Source: Methanobacteriota archaeon
Lineage (GTDB): Archaea; Thermoplasmatota; Poseidoniia; Poseidoniales; Poseidoniaceae
Length of the DNA stretch: 6,454 nt
Assembly: GCA_002702945.1 (NCBI GenBank)
Contig: PADF01000021.1
Location: forward strand, 38,526-44,979
Reading direction: 5' to 3'
The notes beneath the pieces were generated by a model. It was not told the DNA's origin and did not search any database. It saw only the letters and a list, made by a program, of their open reading frames with translations. The translations under genes and the position numbers were made by a program. Shown one piece after another: positions 1-5,259 of the stretch (positions within the stretch are counted from its first letter, which is position 1; the number at the start of each line of letters is the position of its first letter).

Positions 1-879
1 AAGATTGATTGCTTGATGTCTTGTGACAACATTTGCTTCATCATCATAAAGCGCATTACATTCTGGACTTTCCTTTAGTGCCTTGACCAGTGCCTGCATA
101 ATGAAAGGCAGGTAGGTCAATTTTGGTGCACCTTCCGGTCTTGTAGCATTCAGGTGTTGCCTCAAATCTTCTAAGGCAGTGATATCTACTTCTTCAAAGT
201 ATGAGAAATGAGCAATAGAACTGTATGAAGCCATCATGCTGTCTGCAATCTTTCGTCTTAGTCCAATTACCTTTATTTCTTCAGTCCCGCTTAATTCAGT
301 CTTTGCTGAAGCGCCGACTGGTGACCATGCAGAAGCACCGACTGCTCCGCCTGAAATATGTTTGTCCAAATCCGCATGACTGATTCTTCCAGCAGGGCCA
401 GAACCAGCAACATGCTCGAGATTGATATTTGCTTCACGTGCTCTTTGTCTGACCGCTGGACTTGCCAGTGCCTTGGTTCCAGCAGCTCTTGCTACAGGTT
501 GAGATGCTTGCTTAGTTTCAACGCTAGGCGCTGGAGCAGGGGCGGACTTTGTAGCGACTTCCTTTTTCTTTTCAGGTGCTTTCTCCTCTTCCTTTTTCTT
601 TACAGGTTCTTCTTGTGATGCTGATGTATTACCATCGCCATCAACTTCAAATTCTATACAAACAACTCCAACCGGGAGAATATCTCCAGCCTCGCCGATA
701 ACTTTGGTTACTTTTCCATCAACAGGTGATGGGATTTCGACAGTAGCCTTGTCAGTCATAACCGAAAGAATGGGATCGTCTTCTTTGACAGTATCTCCAA
801 CTGCAACCATCCATTCAACAACTTCTCCTTCTACTACTCCTTCTCCTATATCTGGCAGTTTAAACGCAAATGTTCCCAT
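1..879 (-). CDS. bkdB: Dihydrolipoamide acyltransferase (E2) of a 2-oxoacid dehydrogenase complex, 3' end cut by window
   Basis: Core E2 subunit: its swinging lipoyl arm takes the acyl group from E1 and transfers it to CoA in the cytoplasm. The first 293 residues are present. The N-terminal lipoyl domain (about 1-79) carries the motif TDKA with lipoyl Lys44. A charged Lys/Glu then Ala/Pro-rich linker follows (about 84-134), then a peripheral subunit-binding domain (about 137-175; SPAVRQRAREANI and GSGPAGRI). A second short linker precedes the start of the acyltransferase domain (from about 200; LRRKIADSMM). The catalytic HxxxDG motif lies beyond the window, so roughly the last quarter to third of a usual 400-430 residue E2 is missing. 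The ATG at 879 sits 2 bp after the E1 beta stop and has a GGAGG ribosome site 7 nt upstream. The E2 assignment is secure; branched-chain substrate specificity is inferred from the E1 genes beside it. Confidence 0.93.
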   Translation of the reverse strand, partial: MGTFAFKLPDIGEGVVEGEVVEWMVAVGDTVKEDDPILSVMTDKATVEIPSPVDGKVTKVIGEAGDILPVGVVCIEFEVDGDGNTSASQEEPVKKKEEEKAPEKKKEVATKSAPAPAPSVETKQASQPVARAAGTKALASPAVRQRAREANINLEHVAGSGPAGRISHADLDKHISGGAVGASAWSPVGASAKTELSGTEEIKVIGLRRKIADSMMASYSSIAHFSYFEEVDITALEDLRQHLNATRPEGAPKLTYLPFIMQALVKALKESPECNALYDDEANVVTRHQAINL

Positions 880-881
880 AT

Positions 882-1892
882 TTATTCCTCCTGTGTTTTC
901 TTTATTGCTTCAGCAATCCTCGCTGGACTTGGTAGATAATCCCATTCTGTTGTATGTGGGAATGGTGTATCCCATCCAGTGACTCTAATTATTGGTGATT
1001 CAAGATGATAAAAACATCTTTCTTGAATCGATGCACTCATCTCCGCTCCAAACCCACTAGTTTTTGGGGCCTCATGGACAATAACGCATCTTCCAGTCTT
1101 TTTGATTGAGTTAACTATCGCATCCCTGTCCCATGGAACTAAGGTTTGTAGATCGATTAATTCACAGTCAACCCCTGATTCTTTGATCGCTTGTTCACAT
1201 ACGTGAACCATTGTCCCCCATGCGATAACAGTACAAGCAACTCCTTCTTTGACGATTCGTGCTTCTTCAAGCGGTATGGAATAATATTCATCTGGTACTT
1301 CTCCATCAGGATGGTCATTCCAAGTAGGTACATCGTGAGGGTCACCGTAAAATGGCCCACGATAGCAACGTTTAGGTTCAAAGAAAATAACTGGGTCATT
1401 ACATTCTATTGCCGATGTTAACAATCCCTTTGCATTGTATGGATTCGAACAGTATACCACTTTTAGTCCCGGGGTGTGCGTGAATTGTGCTTCAGGTGAT
1501 TGTGAATGATGATGTCCACCTTTAATTCCTCCACCGGCAGGTGTCCTAAATGTTAGAGGAGCGGTGAATTCTCCACCAGAGCGGTGACGAACTTTAGCAA
1601 TCTCATTGACAATTTGGTCATAAGCGGGGAAGATATAGTCGGCGAATTGAATTTCAGCGACTGGTCTTAAACCATTGAGACCCATTCCCATGGCAATTGC
1701 AGCAATTCCACCTTCGGCGAGAGGTGAATCAAATACTCTGTGTGCTCCAAATTTCTCTTGAAGTTTAGCAGTTACTCGGAATACTCCTCCGAAGTATCCT
1801 ACATCTTCTCCAAAGATTACAACATTTTCATCTCTTTGTAATTGATGTTCAAGTGCAGAATTTAGTGCGGCTATCATATTCATTTTTGTCAT
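882..1892 (-). CDS. bkdA2: Branched-chain 2-oxoacid dehydrogenase E1 component, beta subunit
   Basis: Beta half of the thiamine-diphosphate-dependent E1 alpha2beta2 decarboxylase, which attacks branched-chain 2-oxoacids and loads the acyl group on E2. The 336 residues match the family length. Visible family features are the N-terminal GEDVGYFGGVFR (28-39), the catalytic Glu60 within SPLAEGGI, the EIQFADYIFPA segment (80-90), HSQSPEA (129-135), and the C-terminal half with VTGWDTPFPH, the transketolase C-terminal domain that receives E2. From memory these motifs resemble Pseudomonas BkdA2 and mitochondrial BCKDHB more than pyruvate dehydrogenase beta. The ATG at 1892 is preferred over internal Met4 and Met6 because GAGGTGAT lies at ideal spacing before it. 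It follows E1 alpha by 9 bp and ends 2 bp before E2. A pyruvate or acetoin dehydrogenase role is less likely but not excluded. Confidence 0.94.
   Translation of the reverse strand: MTKMNMIAALNSALEHQLQRDENVVIFGEDVGYFGGVFRVTAKLQEKFGAHRVFDSPLAEGGIAAIAMGMGLNGLRPVAEIQFADYIFPAYDQIVNEIAKVRHRSGGEFTAPLTFRTPAGGGIKGGHHHSQSPEAQFTHTPGLKVVYCSNPYNAKGLLTSAIECNDPVIFFEPKRCYRGPFYGDPHDVPTWNDHPDGEVPDEYYSIPLEEARIVKEGVACTVIAWGTMVHVCEQAIKESGVDCELIDLQTLVPWDRDAIVNSIKKTGRCVIVHEAPKTSGFGAEMSASIQERCFYHLESPIIRVTGWDTPFPHTTEWDYLPSPARIAEAIKKTQEE
887..891 (-). promoter_or_regulatory. Ribosome binding site for E2
   Basis: GGAGG lies inside the last codons of E1 beta, 7 nt before the E2 ATG at 879. Because it sits upstream of the E1 beta stop codon (882-884), ribosomes ending E1 beta can restart on E2, which would help keep subunit amounts matched. 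Confidence 0.8.
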
Positions 1893-1895
1893 AAT

Positions 1896-1903
1896 ATCAC
1901 CTC
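1896..1903 (-). promoter_or_regulatory. Ribosome binding site for E1 beta
   Basis: GAGGTGAT is an 8-base match to the complement of the 16S rRNA 3' end, with 7 nt between GAGG and the ATG at 1892. It overlaps the TGA stop of E1 alpha (1902-1904), so termination and re-initiation are interlocked. It decides the choice of ATG 1892 over the ATGs at codons 4 and 6. Confidence 0.85.
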
Positions 1904-3143
1904 ACTTTCCAAGTTCCTCACGCTGTTCTTGGACGTGCCAAGGAACTGTTTCATAGACTTCAGTAAAAATTGTAGATGCTGGAGGATAAGGTCCACTTGC
2001 CAAGTCTCCAAACTCACATGCTTCTTTGTAAGCAGTCATCACTTCATCATCGATTTTCTTTTCAAGAGCAGCATGTTTTTTGTCATCCCAGAGTTTTGTT
2101 TCAATCAAATGTAATTTTAGTCTTTCAACTGGGTCTCCACCTGGCCAACATTCGAATTCATTATCTGGTCTGTAAGCAGAAGGGTCATCCGATGAAGAGT
2201 GAGCTCCTGCTCTGTAAGTATATACTTCAATGTGAGTAGGTCCAAGTCCAGCACCTGCACGTTCTCTAGCCCATTTGGTAACGCTGTAAAGTGCTAAGAA
2301 GTCATTTCCATCTACTCTAATTGAAGGAATATCATAGGCTAATCCACGCTCAGCGAAGGTTCTTCCTCCAGTTGCTAGATTTTTGTGAGTAGAAATAGCC
2401 CATTGGTTGTTAACGACATTTAGGATTACTGGAGGTTTGAAGGTTGATGCGAAGTTTAGTGCATAATGATAGTCTCCTTGAGCAGAAGTACCATCTCCTA
2501 ACCATGAGATACAAACTTCATCAAGTCCTTTGTAAGCACTGGCCATAGCGACTCCAACAGCTTGAGAGAATTGTGTTCCTACAGGGGAAGAGATTGAGAT
2601 AAAGCGTCCTTCTTTCCAGGTATAGTGGACAGGCATCTGTCTTCCTTTGACATTATCTTCAGTATTTCCGATACAGTGGCAAATCATACTGACCATATCT
2701 CTTCCTCGAACAAATTGCGCACCTGGTTGCCTATATGAAGGGAAAATCCAGTCTTGAGTTTCGAGTGCCATAGTTTGAGCGATTGCAATAGCCTCTTCAC
2801 CAAAAGAGCGCATGTAGAATGATAACTTTCCTGTTCTTTGCATTTTCAACATTCTGTCGTCAAAGATTCTAAGTCTCATCATATATTCCAATCCTTGAAT
2901 CATTTCCTCAGCACTTAGTTCAGGATTCCACTCTCCCTTGGCTTTGTTATCATCATCTAGAACTCTTACTAAACCAGCAGCATGCTGAATTGTATCATTT
3001 GCTTGACAATTTATTGGATCAGGTCTATTCAAATCATCCGGCTTTTCTTTAAATTTATCACCGAAGTTCGATTCGTCACCAGGTCTAAACGGAGCAGCCC
3101 CGATAGTATAGGGAGCGGTGGAGACCGTCTTCCGTTCCGTCAT
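1902..3143 (-). CDS. bkdA1: Branched-chain 2-oxoacid dehydrogenase E1 component, alpha subunit
   Basis: Alpha half of E1, which binds thiamine diphosphate and Mg and decarboxylates the 2-oxoacids made by transamination of Val, Leu and Ile. The 413 residues equal the usual BkdA1 length. The long N-terminal extension (about 1-75) is typical of the BkdA1/BCKDHA branch. The thiamine-diphosphate motif starts at GDG (216-218) and ends at NN (245-246) within VVNNQWAIST. The active-site loop YRAGAHSSSDDPSAYRP (310-326) is the BCKDHA-type loop; in mitochondria it carries the regulatory phosphoserines, but no kinase gene is seen here. RVDGNDF (276-282) and GDPVERLK (336-343) also fit BkdA1. The start codon overlaps the lipA stop as ATGA, and GAGGTGA lies 5' of it at good spacing inside lipA, so translation is probably coupled. 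Substrate choice is inferred from family resemblance recalled from memory. Confidence 0.94.
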   Translation of the reverse strand: MTERKTVSTAPYTIGAAPFRPGDESNFGDKFKEKPDDLNRPDPINCQANDTIQHAAGLVRVLDDDNKAKGEWNPELSAEEMIQGLEYMMRLRIFDDRMLKMQRTGKLSFYMRSFGEEAIAIAQTMALETQDWIFPSYRQPGAQFVRGRDMVSMICHCIGNTEDNVKGRQMPVHYTWKEGRFISISSPVGTQFSQAVGVAMASAYKGLDEVCISWLGDGTSAQGDYHYALNFASTFKPPVILNVVNNQWAISTHKNLATGGRTFAERGLAYDIPSIRVDGNDFLALYSVTKWARERAGAGLGPTHIEVYTYRAGAHSSSDDPSAYRPDNEFECWPGGDPVERLKLHLIETKLWDDKKHAALEKKIDDEVMTAYKEACEFGDLASGPYPPASTIFTEVYETVPWHVQEQREELGK

Positions 3144-4147
3144 GGTTTCACCTCAGTTGGCAAAGTCCTTAAGTGATACTGGTCAAATGGTATTTCTTTA
3201 GAAACCATGACGTTAGCACCGGGCATACTTTCATCATTATCTGGATTTTTCAATTTTCTCAAAAGAAGTCCTGCTTTGAAAGAAGATCTAACAAAAGGTC
3301 CACTGGCTACACCCAAGAATCCTAGTTCAATCGCTTTCTCTGCCCATAGATCGTAAAGTTCAGGTTCTGGAAATCTATCAACGGCTAAATGTTTGCTTGA
3401 AGGTGCAAGATACTGTCCGATAGTTAGTAGGTCGACACCTGCATCTCTAACAAGTTTCATTGCCTCAACTAATTCTTCATTAGTTTCACCAACTCCAACC
3501 ATCAACGAAGATTTTGTAATTATGTCTGGTCGAAGTCTTTTAGCTTCCTTTAGAATACTAATCGACTGAGAAAAAGATGCTCTTCTATCTCTAACTCTAT
3601 GGTCGAGTCGAGGTACACATTCTACATTATGGGCAAAAACCGATAACGGGCTATTTTCTAATAAATGTGCTAAATCACTTAAATCTCCGGCCAAGTCCGA
3701 ACATAGTAATTCTAGGGTTACATTAGGTTGTCGAAGATTCACTTCTTCGATACATTTCTTGTAGTGATTTGAGCCACTATCTGGTAAGTCGTCACGGTTC
3801 ACAACAGTAATCACTGCATGCCTCAAATTCATTGATTCAACTGCATCCGCCAAGTTCTTTGGCTCATCGGCGTCAAGTGGAGGAGGTGTTTTGATTGAAC
3901 CAACAGCACAAAATCTACATCCACGAGTACATTCTTGACCAGCAATCATGAAAGTAGCATCGCCACTCGACCAACAATCATGAATATTAGGGCATCTAGC
4001 TTCTTCGCATACAGTGTTGAGTTTGTTATCTTTTACAGATGACTTAGTATCATTGTAAATCTTCTGCTGCTCTCCATTAGGCAGGGTAGTTTTGAACCAA
4101 GAAGGCAACCGCTTACGCGTTTTTATCTTTGGACTTTTTTTCGCCAT
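3140..4147 (-). CDS. lipA: Lipoyl synthase (radical SAM)
   Basis: Inserts two sulfur atoms into a protein-bound octanoyl group to make the lipoyl cofactor; here the obvious client is the E2 encoded in the same operon. The 335 residues match LipA. The auxiliary iron-sulfur cluster motif CX4CX5C is Cys47, Cys52, Cys58 (TVCEEARCPNIHDCW). The radical SAM motif CX3CX2C is Cys73, Cys77, Cys80 (CTRGCRFCAVG). The C-terminal RSS motif that supplies the serine ligand of the auxiliary cluster is at 287-289 within GPFVRSSFKAG; the next residue is Phe where RSSY is usual. The N-terminus is Lys/Arg-rich, then PSWFKTTLPNG, a normal LipA opening. ATG 4147 is the only usual start after an in-frame TGA upstream, but no SD lies at normal spacing. 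It is the first gene of the operon. No octanoyltransferase (LipB/LipM) or lipoate ligase is in the window. Confidence 0.96.
   Translation of the reverse strand: MAKKSPKIKTRKRLPSWFKTTLPNGEQQKIYNDTKSSVKDNKLNTVCEEARCPNIHDCWSSGDATFMIAGQECTRGCRFCAVGSIKTPPPLDADEPKNLADAVESMNLRHAVITVVNRDDLPDSGSNHYKKCIEEVNLRQPNVTLELLCSDLAGDLSDLAHLLENSPLSVFAHNVECVPRLDHRVRDRRASFSQSISILKEAKRLRPDIITKSSLMVGVGETNEELVEAMKLVRDAGVDLLTIGQYLAPSSKHLAVDRFPEPELYDLWAEKAIELGFLGVASGPFVRSSFKAGLLLRKLKNPDNDESMPGANVMVSKEIPFDQYHLRTLPTEVKP
3148..3154 (-). promoter_or_regulatory. Ribosome binding site for E1 alpha
   Basis: GAGGTGA lies within the last codons of lipA, with 7 nt between GAGG and the E1 alpha ATG at 3143. Together with the 4 bp ATGA overlap this argues for translational coupling of lipA and E1 alpha. 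Confidence 0.8.
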
Positions 4148-4236
4148 GGGGAGTTGTTTGCCTGTAATATTCTCCCCTCCTCACTATAGCCCATGAGTTG
4201 CATATGAAAAAGGTGTGCTAGAGTCCAATTTTTCGA

Positions 4237-4253
4237 GTTATGATAAATAATTC
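4237..4253 (-). promoter_or_regulatory. Candidate TATA promoter for the lipA-bkd operon
   Basis: On the minus strand this reads GAATTATTTATCATAAC, an AT-rich box of archaeal TATA type. A transcript starting about 26 bp downstream would have a leader of roughly 75 nt before lipA. Weaker alternatives nearer the gene are CTATAG around 4184-4189 and AATATTA around 4165-4171, so the true start of transcription is uncertain. Confidence 0.35.
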
Positions 4254-4283
4254 ATTTTTTGCTGATTTGATACGAGAATTATT
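4246..4283. repeat. 8 bp inverted repeat between divergent genes
   Basis: AATAATTC (4246-4253) and GAATTATT (4276-4283) are perfect inverted copies separated by 22 bp, so arm centres are 30 bp apart, about three helical turns. Each arm reads GAATTATT toward its own gene and overlaps a candidate TATA box. It may simply be two mirror-image promoter elements, or a site for a dimeric regulator; in AT-rich DNA chance is also possible. Confidence 0.4.
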
Positions 4284-4293
4284 GTATTAATTG
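4276..4293 (+). promoter_or_regulatory. Candidate TATA promoter for the SDR gene
   Basis: GAATTATTGTATTAATT lies with its AT-rich core about 26 bp before the ATG at 4308, the spacing expected of a leaderless archaeal transcript. The bases just before the ATG show no convincing SD, which agrees with this reading. The match to a TATA consensus is only moderate. Confidence 0.4.
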
Positions 4294-4307
4294 CTATAGG
4301 CAAGAAT

Positions 4308-5066
4308 ATGTCCAAGCCAGTTGCGTTAATCACAGGAGGTGGCAAAAGGATAGGTGCTGCGATATCACAAAAATTGATGGAGATGGGTTGGTATGTATTG
4401 ATTCATGTCAATTCTTCTGTTGAGGAGGCAAGAAAAATAATTTCAGATTTTTCATCTAAGAATGGAGGTGTTGATTGTGGAGATGTTTTAAGTGGTAACT
4501 TACTAGTTGATTCGGATGTTGAAAGATTAATTTTGAATGTTATCAATCATCCTGCAGTTGTGGAGTCAAATGGGCTATCAGGGTTGATACATAATGCTTC
4601 AATATACAGTTCTATAGAAATCAATGATGTTGATGTTGAAGATTTAAAAATGAATTTAAAATTACATGTGGAAACACCATTCAAACTAACTATAGGTTTG
4701 ATGGAATTGTTAAAATCTGCAAAAGGTTGTGTTATCGGAATGGTCGACACGTCGCTTGGAAGGTCTTGGAAAGGCCTTTCACACTACACCTCTAGTAAAG
4801 CAGGTTTAAGACAATTGATGATAAACATGGCGGGTGAACTACACCCCGATGTTCGTGTCAATTGTATTGCGCCAGGGGCAATTATTTCTGCTGATTGGGA
4901 GGTAGAACATTTTGCAAAAATAATTGAGGAAATTCCATTGGGTAGATCTGGGAATGTAACCGATATAGCTAATACAGTACAATTTTTATTCAATTCCCCT
5001 CATATCTCTGGGCAGATAATTAATGTCGATGGTGGATGGAGCTTAAATCAAAAATTAGGCGTATAA
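4308..5066 (+). CDS. Short-chain dehydrogenase, pteridine-reductase-like (PTR1/FolM type)
   Basis: NAD(P)H-dependent reductase of the SDR family, 252 residues with a Rossmann fold. The cofactor motif TGGGKRIG (9-16) is the TGxxxRxG form typical of NADPH-using pteridine reductases. IHVNSS (32-37) matches the segment that binds the NADPH phosphate in PTR1. IHNAS (94-98) replaces the usual NNAG. The catalytic Tyr160 and Lys164 form YTSSK, and the usual Ser 13 residues before the Tyr is Asp147 (MVDTS), exactly as in PTR1 (Asp181/Tyr194) and FolM. The C-terminal DGGWSL also fits. The likely substrate is a dihydropterin or dihydrofolate, but substrate is inference and other SDR roles remain possible. 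It is divergent from lipA and ends just before the tRNA gene. No SD is visible; GTA-TAA at its end doubles as a candidate TATA box for the tRNA. Confidence 0.8.
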   Translation: MSKPVALITGGGKRIGAAISQKLMEMGWYVLIHVNSSVEEARKIISDFSSKNGGVDCGDVLSGNLLVDSDVERLILNVINHPAVVESNGLSGLIHNASIYSSIEINDVDVEDLKMNLKLHVETPFKLTIGLMELLKSAKGCVIGMVDTSLGRSWKGLSHYTSSKAGLRQLMINMAGELHPDVRVNCIAPGAIISADWEVEHFAKIIEEIPLGRSGNVTDIANTVQFLFNSPHISGQIINVDGGWSLNQKLGV

Positions 5067-5068
5067 TT
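5061..5068 (+). promoter_or_regulatory. Candidate TATA box of the tRNA-Leu gene
   Basis: GTATAATT is centred about 31 bp before the first base of the tRNA, so transcription would begin about 5 nt upstream of the mature 5' end. It overlaps the last codon and the TAA stop of the preceding SDR gene. Confidence 0.5.
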
Positions 5069-5095
5069 CAAATGATGCCGACTTTTCGACTGCTT

Positions 5096-5182
5096 GCAGG
5101 GATGGCTGAGGTGGTCAAAGGCGCCGGGCTTAAGATCCGGTCCCAGATGGGTTCGTGGGTTCGTATCCCACTCCCTGCACCA
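5096..5182 (+). tRNA. tRNA-Leu(UAA)
   Basis: Reads UUA leucine codons. The acceptor stem GCAGGGA (5096-5102) pairs perfectly with TCCCTGC (5172-5178), followed by discriminator A 5179 and an encoded CCA (5180-5182). The D arm has A14 and G18-G19, with GGTCAAAGGCGC typical of archaeal tRNA-Leu. The anticodon stem CCGGG/TCCGG (5124-5128, 5136-5140) encloses the loop CTTAAGA with anticodon TAA at 5131-5133. The long class II variable arm has a CCC/GGG stem (5142-5151). The T stem GTGGG/CCCAC (5155-5159, 5167-5171) is intact. No intron is present. The oddity is the T loop TTCGTAT, with T rather than the near-invariant A at position 58 (base 5164). Confidence 0.96.
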
Positions 5183-5217
5183 AAAATGATAAAATTACTA
5201 TAGTCATTTTTATTTTT
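5182..5217 (+). terminator. Possible transcription terminator after tRNA-Leu
   Basis: AAAAATGA (5182-5189) and TCATTTTT (5204-5211) form an 8 bp inverted repeat with a 14-base loop, running into the T-rich run TTTTTATTTTT (5207-5217). Archaeal RNA polymerase stops at oligo-T, so the T tract alone may be enough. The stem is AT-only apart from one pair and begins at the last base of the tRNA CCA, so it may be fortuitous. Confidence 0.45.
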
Positions 5218-5228
5218 ATTAATACATC

Positions 5229-5238
5229 ATTTTAAATT
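5229..5238 (+). promoter_or_regulatory. Candidate TATA promoter for the flavoprotein gene
   Basis: ATTTTAAATT is centred about 26 bp before the ATG at 5260. With no SD in the bases before that ATG, this fits a leaderless archaeal transcript. The surrounding DNA is very AT-rich, which weakens the call. Confidence 0.5.
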
Positions 5239-5259
5239 GTTATTAATTTCCGAACTGAC

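Noticed and set aside
358..618. Open frame of 86 codons on the plus strand
   Set aside because: It lies wholly antisense to the E2 linker and binding domain; its Cys/Phe/Leu-rich composition comes from reading Lys/Glu/Ala codons backwards.
704..982. Open frame of 92 codons on the plus strand
   Set aside because: Antisense to the E2 lipoyl domain and the E1 beta C-terminus, both of which have clear family motifs; no promoter or SD supports it.
1157..1421. Overlapping frames on both strands inside E1 beta
   Set aside because: Shadows of the E1 beta coding frame with no recognisable protein features.
1929..2239. Open frames on the plus strand inside E1 alpha
   Set aside because: Antisense to strongly conserved E1 alpha sequence; no independent evidence for coding.
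1..4147. Pyruvate or acetoin dehydrogenase instead of branched-chain enzyme
   Set aside because: The E1 alpha N-terminal extension and the HSSSDDPSAYRP loop fit the BkdA1/BCKDHA branch better; kept only as a less likely alternative.
4547..4993. Two minus-strand frames within the SDR gene
   Set aside because: Antisense to the SDR catalytic and substrate regions; no recognisable motif and no SD.
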